Positions 17,501-23,935 are shown, counted from the first letter of the stretch. The stretch is 27,984 bases of DNA from Nostoc sp. GT001 (GCF_030382115.1 NZ_JAUDRJ010000003.1:6399075-6427058), one strand, 5' to 3'. The notes: generated by a model not told the origin, from the letters alone. Numbers and translations: made by a program.

Positions 17501-17581
17501 TATCAAGCTTGGCATCAACATAATATTGCTACTCGTGCCATGCAAAGCTTAAAGAAAATCCTTTTCACAAGAATAATTTAA
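14573..17581 (+). CDS. NACHT NTPase with C-terminal HEAT repeats (NLR-like)
   Basis: A 1002-residue STAND-class ATPase. Walker A is GEPGAGKTT (90-98), Walker B is VWLLLDGLDEM (167-177), a sensor-type strand is ARIVLTCR (201-208), KNPLRLTLLC (271-280) is the NACHT 'NPL' block, and FFHASFQEYFAA (about 386-397) is the winged-helix signature. Residues 517-940 are twelve HEAT-like repeats of 35 (two of 37) residues. Proteins of this plan are bacterial NLR relatives, several of which act in anti-phage defence by sensing a ligand through the C-terminal repeats; that role here is inference. The family motif begins upstream of ATG 14573 (TPDDWRKICREM, 14537-14575), no other ATG/GTG/TTG exists in frame after the TGA at 14501, and no ribosome-binding site precedes 14573. 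The gene may therefore be read through, restarted or interrupted. Confidence 0.88.
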   Translation: MLAERRKLTTNPLTSTEGVALQVDDVYVPLGLVERKKPSKPQGDISPEQGSELYKETEITKTFEHDAFLEEVLKQQKTPKSKGKRITIIGEPGAGKTTLLQQIADWVSHEIDQSIVIWVSLADLRQKELKSYLFEIWLTQVAEKTGKAEPTEQLKNDLVALFNQNNVWLLLDGLDEMSASSGNPLTEIARQFREVRLISQARIVLTCRVNLWDGSTNALDDFDTYRSLDFSYPQQVEKFIHKWFAANREKGEQLCTALKELGKERIQDLVKNPLRLTLLCLNWQSGKGKLPDTQAGLYQQFVDDFYKWKKDEFATTSEQRQQLNFKLGELAKEAIDKETTRFRLRENFVSQFLGNADDEKSLLKLALNRGWLNCVGIDPNRKPVYAFFHASFQEYFAAIAIDDWHFFLNLVPKNLSQGTYRIFEAQWKQTILLWLGREEENLKQQKQQFIDALVSFKYGCRKFYKYRAYFLAAAGIVEFRDYFKADEIVTQILKWIIYSPSPIKEEARSALQQTGRTKAIAALVQLLQSITVFDSTRIQAASSLGEIDPGNEIAIAALEQLLQSITVFDSTRIQAAKSLGKIDPGNKIAIAALVKLLQSTTVAGETRWQIALSLALICTGTGNEIAIAALVQLLQSTTVDDSTRMVAVCSLALIGTGTGNEIVIATLVQLLQSTTVDDSIRKQAALNLALIGTGNEIAIAALVQLLQSTTMDDFTRKEAASILGKIDPGNEIASAALVQLLQSTTVDDSTRWRAVSSLGQIGTGNEIAIAALVQLLQSTTVDDFTRKQVAESLGQIGTGNEIAIAALVQLLQSTTVDDFTRKQVAESLGQIGTGNEIAIAALVQLLQSTTVDDSTRWRAVSSLGQIGTGNEIAIAALVQLLQSTTVDDFTRKQVAESLGQIGTGNEIAIAALVQLLQSTTVDDYTRRQAASSLGEIIQDNQHRIALVKALSGYRQLNGEYYDLAWKCAQNMPYPDFYQAWHQHNIATRAMQSLKKILFTRII
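16121..17392 (+). repeat. Twelve coding repeats (105/111 bp) near-identical in DNA
   Basis: Units start at 16121, 16226, 16331, 16442, 16553, 16658, 16763, 16868, 16973, 17078, 17183 and 17288. Units 3 and 4 are 111 bp, the rest 105 bp. Units 8 (16868-16972) and 9 (16973-17077) appear identical base for base; units 7 and 10 differ at a single base (GAGC versus GATC). The order of types WRAVSS-KQVAES-KQVAES-WRAVSS-KQVAES (units 7-11) points to duplication of two-unit blocks. Most units contain the HIP1 octamer. Confidence 0.95.
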
Positions 17582-17630
17582 GTACTTTTGCGGCAGCGAC
17601 GTTACAAATATTTGTCCGTTGGTAACAATA

Positions 17631-18074
17631 GCTTGTGCATTCGTTACCAACACAGAAGCGGACGTTAAGAATAAAGTTGTTGTCTTTACCACAGCTTGTG
17701 TATTTGTTACAAACGCACAAGCGGACATTACTAATGAAGTTATTGTAGTTACTACAGCTTGTTCATTTGCAGCAAACGCTTATGTTGTTGTTACTACAGC
17801 TTAAACAAAACTTATATATGAAGTTATTGTAGTTACTACAGCTTGTTCATTTGCAGCAAACGCTTATGTTGTTGTTACTACAGCTTAAACAAAACTTATA
17901 TATGAAGTTATTGTAGTTACTACAGCTTGTTCATTTGCAGCAAATGCTTATATTGTAGTTACTACAGCTTAAGCAAAACTTATATATGAGGTTATTGTAG
18001 TTACTACAGCTTGTTCATTTGTAGCAAATGCTTATATTGTAGTTACTACAGCTTAGGCAAAACTTATAAATACA
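17631..18074. repeat. Non-coding tandem array with 63- and 42-bp units and a phased palindrome
   Basis: Two 63-bp units (17631, 17694) are followed by seven 42-bp units of two alternating types (starts 17757, 17799, 17841, 17883, 17925, 17967, 18009) and a decayed remnant (18051-18074). All lengths are multiples of 21. Each unit ends in a version of TGTAGTTACTACA, a 13-bp palindrome with a central unpaired base, intact at 17744, 17828, 17912, 17954, 17996 and 18038. The forward frame carries a stop in every second 42-bp unit, so the array as a whole is not coding; the 61-residue open frame at 17619-17804 is only its first part. Confidence 0.9.
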
Positions 18075-18129
18075 AGTCTTATATTATTAATAACGCAACT
18101 CAGATTCACAACGTAGTCAAAGTTCCCGG

Positions 18130-18501
18130 CTATTCACGTCTAATTGGTAAAATACGCACCCTTGATTGAGCTTGGTCAATAGTGACTAATGCGCCTGACT
18201 CTAGTAACGACTCAAACTGATTCAGGGCTGAAATGACTAGATTTTCGATACTGTTTGGCAAAATATCCTGAGCGCGAACTTGAATTACACTGGGGGTATC
18301 AGCACCTGTTGCAGCCAACAAAGTACCAAAGTCTAAATCGTGAGTAAAGACGATATAACTGTTAGTTCTTGCCCACTCCATAATGATTGCATCTTTCTCA
18401 CGGGGGTTGCCAATAGTAGACCAGTGGACAGACGAAATATTGTACCTCTAAAAAACCGCAACCCAATCAGGGGAAAGGTTCATATCAATCAAAATTTTTA
18501 T
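18130..18501 (-). pseudogene. DUF5615 PIN-like toxin gene, inactivated
   Basis: Read on the minus strand from 18501, the frame gives (I)KILIDMNLSPDWVAVF-stop-RYNISSVHWSTIGNPREKDAIIMEWARTNSYIVFTHDLDFGTLL..., a complete DUF5615-type PIN-like protein of about 123 residues. Two lesions are visible: the expected ATG start is ATA (18501-18499), which still leaves the antitoxin's overlapping stop intact, and an amber TAG at 18450-18448 replaces what is probably a Gln codon. The conserved acidic residues (D in LIDMN, D in THDLDFG) remain. A shorter open frame from ATG 18381 (83 residues) would lack the first acidic residue. It partners the DUF433 gene immediately upstream. Confidence 0.82.
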
Positions 18502-18728
18502 GCACTTTTTAGAGGAACTTCAATTTCTTCAACTCGCCATGCAGCATAGGCAAGTGCCTCATAAATATCAGCTTCTTCGAGGTAAGGATATGCTTTAAGA
18601 ATATCGCTATTGGTATGTCCAGATGCCATTAACCCAACGATAGTACCAACAGTAACACGTATTCCTCGAATGCAGGGTTTACCACCCATCACTTCTGGAT
18701 TGCGGGTAATTCTGGTGAGATTTTGCAT
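18498..18728 (-). CDS. DUF433 antitoxin-like protein
   Basis: A 76-residue DUF433 protein with the hallmark block ITRNPEVMGGKPCIRGIRVTVGTIVGLMASGHTNSDILKAYPYLEEADIYEALAYAAWR, a winged helix-turn-helix resembling the antitoxins paired with DUF5615 PIN-like proteins. It is the first gene of the pair, and its stop TAA overlaps the position where the partner's start codon should be. It is intact although the partner is broken, which fits loss of the toxin with retention of a harmless antitoxin. A GAGG stretch sits about 9 nt before ATG 18728. Confidence 0.88.
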   Translation of the reverse strand: MQNLTRITRNPEVMGGKPCIRGIRVTVGTIVGLMASGHTNSDILKAYPYLEEADIYEALAYAAWRVEEIEVPLKSA

Positions 18729-19406
18729 GGTTGTTGCCTCGCTATGTGGAGTTATTAGATTGAAGAATTATAAATAACTGCGTCCATTTTTTCTATTATC
18801 TGATCTTTCACGTTAAGCATTAGATGGGAAGCAATGCGATAAACATACATTTTACCTTTCTGTGATGGGCTATGTCCTGCATTTTACTTATGGTATTTTG
18901 CCACACCCTAGCAACCGCTCGTTTTTGCGATAAGACTGATTCTGTGAAGTTGCTGTCTGTTGCTCAAGATATATATTGTCAATTTTCTGCCATGCACTAC
19001 ACAAGGAAAACCCCTGTTATTAGACTTCTTGCATAAATCAGATTGTAACTATCAAACATGTAAGTGTATCATTATTCTCTACGGCTTTGCGATTCTGCGT
19101 GAACTTTAAAACTCTTGCTTTCAAATATTCGTGCAAGAGGTCTACTGTACCTGTATCTCAACTTTGGCAAGGTATTGATGCAGAGTAAACTACCTTTTTT
19201 TAAGCAGCAACATTAAGGAGAATAGACTCGCTTCCTAAAATCCCAGGACAGAAAATGCTAAGATTCCAATCAAATATGGCATTTGCACAGCTATGACAAC
19301 CACGCTGCACAAATCAATCTTTTTAGCAGAGTTCCTCAAACTGCCAGAAACAAGATTAATATCCGAGATTTTTTTAATTTTGAAAAATTAATCCGAGGAT
19401 TTTTAG
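18729..19406. other. 678-bp intergenic region with gene remnants and a miniature element
   Basis: No full gene is seen. On the minus strand, about 18881-18755 reads as a short open stretch (SPSQKGKMYVYRIASHLMLNVKDQIIEKMDAVIYNSSI, stop at 18757-18755) with protein-like composition, ending 26 bp before the DUF433 start; it may be a gene remnant, but I cannot assign it. The miniature element at 19023-19142 is listed separately. The last 100 bp before 19407 are AT-rich and may hold the promoter of the PEP-CTERM gene. Confidence 0.4.
19023..19142. mobile_element. MITE-like element (120 bp) with TA target duplication
   Basis: Terminal inverted repeats GACTTCTTGCATAAAT (19023-19038) and ATTCGTGCAAGAGGTC (19127-19142) match at 13 of 16 positions. 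The element is flanked on both sides by TA (19021-19022 and 19143-19144), the target duplication typical of IS630/Tc1-mariner-type transposition. No coding capacity, so it would be moved by a transposase supplied from elsewhere. Confidence 0.6.
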
Positions 19407-20075
19407 GTGATAAAAAACAATAAAAAAAAGGCTATCGCTCAAGCTATTTCCACAACCGTTGCTCTGGGTTGGATGATAATGGAAGTGGAATCAGTACAAG
19501 CTGCTACCTTGACGGCGGCTCTCGATAGCATCACTATCGGCGGCAATTTAACTATCTCTACTGATAAACTCTATATTAAGGGTGGTAGCAAGAATTCAGG
19601 AGCAGCAGGCACCCTAACTATTACAACCAATGCTCTTACAGTCAGACCCGGTGCTATTATATCGAAACCAGTACCCCAACCAAGCGCGATCGCTGCTGGT
19701 AGCAATCATTCAGGATTAGGAGGTAACATAACTCTTACAATCCCTGACCTTATTATATTGAAACCAGTACGCAAACCAAGCGCGATCGCTGATGATAGCA
19801 ATAATAATTCAGGAGCAGGAGGTAACATAACTCTTACAACCTCTAACCTGATTTTGAGAAGAGTGCCTGAAACAAGTGCGATCGCTGCTGGTAATATTAA
19901 TTCAGGATCAGCAGGCAACATAACTATCAACTCTGGTACTTTGATATTGAACCCTGGTGCTATTCTATCGAAACCAGTACCCGAACCAAGTGCGATCGCT
20001 GGTATTATACTTGCTGGTAGTCTGACTTGGCTGGTGAAGAGAAAGCAAGTAGTATTTCGCAAGGCGAAAGTATAA
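19407..20075 (+). CDS. PEP-CTERM sorting domain protein with internal PEP-like repeats
   Basis: A 222-residue exported protein: a lysine-rich N-terminus (NNKKKA) and hydrophobic signal segment ending near VQA (about residue 32), a body of beta-type repeats (GNITLTTSNLIL, SGSAGNITINSGTLIL) like those of filamentous-hemagglutinin-type proteins, and a C-terminal PEP-CTERM sorting signal (VPEPSAIAGIILAGSLTWLVKRKQ, 191-214: VPEP, hydrophobic helix, basic patch). PEP-CTERM proteins are processed by exosortase and exported to the cell surface or matrix. Unusually, the PxxPSAIA motif occurs three more times (88-97, 120-129, 152-161) before the true signal. The start is GTG 19407, with GAGGA at 19395-19399. 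A strong hairpin follows. No exosortase gene is in the window. Confidence 0.82.
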   Translation: MIKNNKKKAIAQAISTTVALGWMIMEVESVQAATLTAALDSITIGGNLTISTDKLYIKGGSKNSGAAGTLTITTNALTVRPGAIISKPVPQPSAIAAGSNHSGLGGNITLTIPDLIILKPVRKPSAIADDSNNNSGAGGNITLTTSNLILRRVPETSAIAAGNINSGSAGNITINSGTLILNPGAILSKPVPEPSAIAGIILAGSLTWLVKRKQVVFRKAKV

Positions 20076-20110
20076 TTACTTATTCAAACAAGTTTGTAGA
20101 TGAAATAGTT

Positions 20111-20146
20111 TAAATAATTAGCCCGTTTGTGCGGGCTAATTATTTA
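20111..20146. terminator. Perfect hairpin, bidirectional terminator
   Basis: TAAATAATTAGCCCG (20111-20125) pairs perfectly over 15 bp with 20132-20146 across a 6-nt loop. The GC core is flanked by AT-rich ends, so U-rich tails form on both strands. It lies between the convergent PEP-CTERM (+) and DUF427 (-) genes. Confidence 0.88.
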
Positions 20147-20208
20147 ATGGGCAATTAGTTGGACATAATATTAATTACCTGAAACTAAAATAATTCCAGG
20201 AACCTTTC

Positions 20209-20493
20209 TTAAGCCTCGACTTTTACACCCTTCCAGAAGGCCACATAACCTTCAATATTCTTAGCCTTCTCCTTGGTACTGGGATAATACCAAGCAGCAT
20301 CTTTATTGGTTTGCCCCTCAACTTCGATACTGTAGTAACTGGCAACACCTTTCCAAGGACAAGTAGTGTGGGTGTTACTTTCAGTAAAGTACTGCTTGTT
20401 AATGGTGTCAACAGGGAAATAATGGTTTCCCTCGACAACTACAGTATTATCACTCTCGGCTAAAACAACTCCATTCCAAATTGCTTTCGGCAT
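20209..20493 (-). CDS. DUF427 domain protein
   Basis: A 94-residue DUF427 protein from the ATG at 20493 (MPKAIWNGVVLAESDNTVVVEGNHYFP), with the family's CPWKGVASYYSIEVEG and DAAWYYPSTKEKAKNIEGYVAFWKGV blocks. The open frame continues upstream to 20580, but MPKAIWNG is the conserved family start and the normal length is about 90-95 residues, so the shorter version is preferred. The family is widespread in bacteria and fungi, with a compact beta fold and no established biochemical role. It is transcribed convergently with the PEP-CTERM gene, and a shared hairpin separates them. Confidence 0.9.
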   Translation of the reverse strand: MPKAIWNGVVLAESDNTVVVEGNHYFPVDTINKQYFTESNTHTTCPWKGVASYYSIEVEGQTNKDAAWYYPSTKEKAKNIEGYVAFWKGVKVEA

Positions 20494-21069
20494 AAATGAC
20501 TTTGTAAATAAACTATACATATAACATTTTGACACTATCAGCTTATTTGTAGTGAATTTATGGAACCGTGACGCTGCCAAAATAGTTCAGAAGTCATGAA
20601 GAGGCAATGAGTTACAGGATTTCCCTCTAGATATTAATTACAATCACTTTTATTTATCAATTTGAAAATTAAAAGCATTTGCTTACATCATAAAGATTTT
20701 CTAGCATATTGGTATGGAAAGTTTATTAGCCAAAACAAAGTTAAATTTCGGTTGATAGCCTCGAAGCAAAAAATATCTAAATATGTGAGTAAGCTATGCC
20801 TGCGGTGAGCGACGCTAACGCACTTTCTAGAAATGCTCGTCAGCTAAAGATTTTATTTAACATATTTTACATCTTTTAAGTTCTGACTAAAACTGCTCAG
20901 AATGTTCAATTTCTCCAATTTGGGGGAATTTGACTAACCCGTTTGAGTAATTAACAAATCAACTTATCAAATGAACCGATCCTAAAAGGTTGAGATTAAT
21001 AAAAAAGTGGACTCTATTACTAGAGAATACTGATTGCAATTGCATTTTGTTCTAATTGAGGATAACTCT
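20494..21069. other. Intergenic region, about 575 bp, no gene seen
   Basis: AT-rich DNA with a dispersed GCTATGCCTGCGG...GACGCTAACGCAC repeat at about 20793-20823. It also carries a 19-bp exact match (20545-20563) to the region around the start codon of the 14063 gene. The last 100 bp probably hold the promoter for the small secreted proteins that follow. Confidence 0.45.
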
Positions 21070-21294
21070 ATGAAATTCACAAACTCGTTAAAATCTGCAC
21101 ATATTATTGCTTGGATTAACTCTATGCCTAAAATCACTTGCCTTAATCAAGCCAAAAATCACAATATTCCATCAATAAACACAGCCGTAAACTCTGATAC
21201 TTCCTTTAGCTATTCCAAGAATGCCAATTATCTCAAACCTTTTGATACTGCTTCTATTGCCTATTACATGATGGGTTTTGGTAATTTTGAATAA
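21070..21294 (+). CDS. Truncated tandem paralogue of the next small secreted protein
   Basis: A 74-residue open frame from ATG 21070 (AGGA about 7 nt upstream). It starts MKFTNSLKSAHIIAW and contains NTAVNSDTSFSYSKNANYLKPFDTASIAYY, which lines up end to end with MKFTTLLNSALIITS and NTDVNSNTLPKNPTDTKYLQPFNIAFLAYQ of the gene 10 bp downstream. It stops where the paralogue continues for another 60 residues, and its signal-peptide region contains charged/polar residues (H, K) that the intact copy lacks. It is therefore probably a decayed duplicate, possibly no longer exported. The function is unknown for both copies. Confidence 0.6.
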   Translation: MKFTNSLKSAHIIAWINSMPKITCLNQAKNHNIPSINTAVNSDTSFSYSKNANYLKPFDTASIAYYMMGFGNFE

Positions 21295-21304
21295 GGATAA
21301 AATC

Positions 21305-21706
21305 ATGAAATTCACAACTTTGCTCAATTCTGCACTTATCATTACTTCTATGGCTTTTATGCCGATAATTGCTGGCGCTCAAACAGTTAATACCAATAAT
21401 GGTGGTAAACAAATAAATACAGATGTCAACTCTAATACTTTACCTAAAAATCCTACAGATACTAAATATCTGCAACCCTTTAATATTGCCTTTCTCGCTT
21501 ATCAAGGTTATTTAAGAGAGCAGGGTATTCCCAGTGGGGGCACTTTGTTATTCAGATACCAAACCGGATACTTGACTGCAAAAGATGTGGTTAAGGCTGC
21601 TATCAGGGCTAATAAGTTACCAGCGGAAGTTTTGAACGATCGAGGTTACGTCAACGCAGTCGAGTTACAGATGAAATCATTTGGCGATATTAATGATTCA
21701 CAATAG
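21305..21706 (+). CDS. Small secreted protein of unknown function
   Basis: A 133-residue protein from ATG 21305, preceded by AAGGA at about 21293-21297. It has a clear signal peptide (MKFTTLLNSALIITSMAFMPIIAGA, cleavage likely after AGA-Q), an Asn/Thr-rich stretch and a conserved-looking C-terminal half (LAYQGYLREQGIPSGGTLLFRYQTGYLTAKDVVKAAIRANKLPAEVLNDRGYVNAVELQMKSF). Short secreted proteins with this LREQGIPS...A.DLV.AAI...L..E.L.D..Y...V pattern are frequent, often in tandem, in filamentous cyanobacteria; no function is known to me. The hairpin at 21763-21809 may end the transcript. Confidence 0.75.
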   Translation: MKFTTLLNSALIITSMAFMPIIAGAQTVNTNNGGKQINTDVNSNTLPKNPTDTKYLQPFNIAFLAYQGYLREQGIPSGGTLLFRYQTGYLTAKDVVKAAIRANKLPAEVLNDRGYVNAVELQMKSFGDINDSQ

Positions 21707-21762
21707 ACAATTTAGGAGTGCTGAAATCCAGCTTTGCGTCTCCCTATAACTCTAGACACGAT

Positions 21763-21809
21763 AAATCGCCGTCTCTACAATAATCAGTCTTTCGTCTTGA
21801 CGGCGATTT
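21763..21809 (+). terminator. Hairpin after the small secreted protein genes
   Basis: AAATCGCCGTC (21763-21773) pairs perfectly with GACGGCGATTT (21799-21809) across a 25-nt loop. No T-run follows, so termination is uncertain; the GACGGCGATT motif is also a dispersed repeat (it recurs near 26855). Confidence 0.4.
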
Positions 21810-21892
21810 GTGCCACTTTTGAGTTGATTAAATTTGAAAGAAAGTCGCATACGGAGTTAAAATAACTGAAAAGATGAGGAAAATCAAAGTTT

Positions 21893-23125
21893 GTGGCGAA
21901 TATATCCCACATCCCCAAATTACCCATACCACCGTCTCTTTTGGGGTCAGAAGTTGGTTCTTTTACTGAGTATACAGTTACTCAACGAATGCCTGCGATC
22001 GCTCGCAAAGTTATCGCTGAAAATAATTTCTCGTTTGAAATTAATACTAGCTTAGAAAACCTAGCTAGAGAATTGCCAGCAGGATATGTGCAACCTCTTT
22101 TTGATAAGACTGCTGTAGATTTTTCAGCCTGGAATACATATTTAGAATTATACAAAGGTCAGCGTTGGCTAGATGTTCCTTGGTTTTTTGCCGAAACTTA
22201 TTTTTTTCGGCTAATACTAGAAATTACTAATTATTTTTGCCCTGGTGTCTGGCAAGGTGTCGATCCATTTGAGTTACAAAAGTCTCAAAGTTTAGAAGCA
22301 TCTTTAGATTCGATTATTCTATTGTGCGATCGGGCTAACAATTGGTTAAATAATTCCCAACTGAAGGGAGAATCAAATCAAACAGCTTTAATCGCACTGT
22401 TATATTTTGCTTTGTGGGGAAATCGAGTTGACTTGAGTTTATGGTCAGCATCCGAGAGCGATCGCAGTCGTTTTGATATTCAAACCCAACTAGCTCATAT
22501 CTTAGTAAATGATGCCTCCCAAGTCACGGAATTATTAACCAATTCTCAAGGGGGACGGATTGATTTTGTTGTAGACAATGCTGGTTTTGAACTTGTTTGT
22601 GATTTATTTTTAGTGGATTTTTTATTAAGTAGCGGATTGGCTAATCGGGTTTATCTACACTTAAAGCCACATCCGACTTTTGTATCTGATGCCATGATTA
22701 AGGATGTACATGACACAATAAGTTTTTTAGCCGCTACTGGAAATCAACAACTTACATCCTTTACCCAAAGACTGCAAAACAATATTGCATCAGGGCGTTT
22801 AGTACTATCTGAAGATTACTTTTGGACATCACCTTTAGCCTTTTGGGAAATACCCAACTCCCTCAAAAATGAGTTAGCCAATGCGAGTTTGGTTATAGTC
22901 AAAGGAGATGCCAATTATCGCCGATTACTAGGCGATCGCCATTGGAATTTTAGCACCAACATTGCAGATATAGTCTGCTACCTACCCGTGCCAATGGTAG
23001 CTCTACGCACCCTAAAGTCAGAAGTAGCAGTTGGTTTAAAACCAGAAGTTATTGAGAAAGTAGCAAAATCTGACTCTTCTTGGTTGACAAATGGACAGTG
23101 GGGTGTGATTCAGTTGGTGATTTAG
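21893..23125 (+). CDS. ARMT1-like / DUF89 damage-control phosphatase family protein
   Basis: A 410-residue DUF89 protein. The metal-binding site motif is FVVDNAGFELVCDL (225-238, with D228 and N229), the second signature is VIVKGDANYRRLLGDRHW (334-351), and WGNRVDLSL (175-183) is the third conserved block. This arrangement matches the ARMT1 branch (human C6orf211), which are metal-dependent phosphatases acting on small sugar phosphates or related damaged metabolites; the substrate here is unknown. The start is GTG 21893, with GAGGA at 21876-21880; a nearby ATG at 21874 is out of frame. The gene stands alone, with a PIN toxin-antitoxin pair 126 bp downstream. Confidence 0.87.
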   Translation: MANISHIPKLPIPPSLLGSEVGSFTEYTVTQRMPAIARKVIAENNFSFEINTSLENLARELPAGYVQPLFDKTAVDFSAWNTYLELYKGQRWLDVPWFFAETYFFRLILEITNYFCPGVWQGVDPFELQKSQSLEASLDSIILLCDRANNWLNNSQLKGESNQTALIALLYFALWGNRVDLSLWSASESDRSRFDIQTQLAHILVNDASQVTELLTNSQGGRIDFVVDNAGFELVCDLFLVDFLLSSGLANRVYLHLKPHPTFVSDAMIKDVHDTISFLAATGNQQLTSFTQRLQNNIASGRLVLSEDYFWTSPLAFWEIPNSLKNELANASLVIVKGDANYRRLLGDRHWNFSTNIADIVCYLPVPMVALRTLKSEVAVGLKPEVIEKVAKSDSSWLTNGQWGVIQLVI

Positions 23126-23251
23126 GCAATTTTGAAAAATCGAGATAATTTGTAAAACAAATATACGTATCTTCACTACTTATAGGGTCGTCTACCCTAC
23201 CCGTATCATTACAAGCAGCTTAGGATAGACTAGAAGAACTTTCTAAGGAAA

Positions 23252-23467
23252 ATGGTAGAAAAAATCACAGCTGTGTTTAATGGCCAAGTGTTCTATCCGT
23301 CTGAACCGATCGCACTGCCAATTAATACCCGCGTGCGAATCAGTATTGAAATTTTACCGCCAAGCGAACATGAAACGGTATCATTTTTGCAAACGGCGCG
23401 ATCGCTCAACCTCGAAGGGCCGCCTGACTGGTCTGCCAATATAGATAAATATTTGTACAGTAAATAA
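23252..23467 (+). CDS. Antitoxin of the DUF104/AF2212-like type
   Basis: A 71-residue protein starting MVEKITAVFNGQVFYPSEPIALPINTRVRISIEI, the typical beta-rich N-terminus (F.G.V..P..P..L..GT.V.I.I) of AF2212-like antitoxins, with a C-terminal acidic tail that would wrap the toxin. It precedes the PIN-domain gene by 7 bp. AAGGA lies just before ATG 23252. The pair is the common cyanobacterial antitoxin-PIN arrangement; both genes look intact. Confidence 0.87.
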   Translation: MVEKITAVFNGQVFYPSEPIALPINTRVRISIEILPPSEHETVSFLQTARSLNLEGPPDWSANIDKYLYSK

Positions 23468-23474
23468 ACTTTTC

Positions 23475-23900
23475 ATGCATTCTGAAGTCTTTCTTGATAC
23501 ATCATTTGCCATTGCCTTATCTGCACCGAGCGATCGCTTGCATGACCGAGCCTTACATCTGGCTAAAATGTTACAAGTAGCAGAAACTCGTTTGGTGACA
23601 ACACAGGCGGTGATGTTGGAAATTGGCAATGCCTTATCCCAACAACCTTATCGTCAGGCGGCAATCATATTATTAAATTCTCTAGTAGCAGACTCCAAAG
23701 TCGAAATTGTCCCCCTTTCCCAAGAACTTTACGAACGTGCTTTCCAGCTATATCGCGAACGAACAGAGAAAGAATGGGGATTTGTCGATTGCGTATCTTT
23801 TATTGTTATGCAATATAGCGGCATCACTGAAGCACTAACTGCCGATGAGCATTTTCAACAAGCAGGCTTTCGAGCATTACTGCGAGAAAATTTGCCGTAG
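23475..23900 (+). CDS. PIN-domain ribonuclease toxin (VapC-like)
   Basis: A 141-residue PIN-domain protein with the full set of acidic metal ligands: D8 in VFLDTSF, E49 in VMLEIGNAL, D105 in WGFVDCVSF and D124 in LTADEHFQQAGF. VapC-like toxins are Mg-dependent RNases that cleave specific RNAs when free of antitoxin. It lies 7 bp after its antitoxin gene, so the two are co-transcribed. Unlike the DUF5615 toxin at 18130, this one shows no lesion. Confidence 0.92.
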   Translation: MHSEVFLDTSFAIALSAPSDRLHDRALHLAKMLQVAETRLVTTQAVMLEIGNALSQQPYRQAAIILLNSLVADSKVEIVPLSQELYERAFQLYRERTEKEWGFVDCVSFIVMQYSGITEALTADEHFQQAGFRALLRENLP

Positions 23901-23935
23901 GATTGGGGATTGAGCATTAGATATGCTACATGGGG

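Noticed and set aside
17619..17804. 61-residue frame after the NACHT gene
   Set aside because: It is the first part of the tandem array. The same frame has a stop in every following 84 bp, there is no ribosome-binding site, and the sequence is simply repeated VVTTACxF.
16121..18074. Possible CRISPR array
   Set aside because: The 105-bp units are fully repeated coding DNA and the 42/63-bp units have no unique spacers; there is no 28-37-bp repeat/spacer alternation and no cas gene.
20494..20580. Extended N-terminus of the DUF427 protein (29 extra residues)
   Set aside because: The conserved family start is MPKAIWNG; the extension reads as non-conserved sequence and would exceed the normal length.
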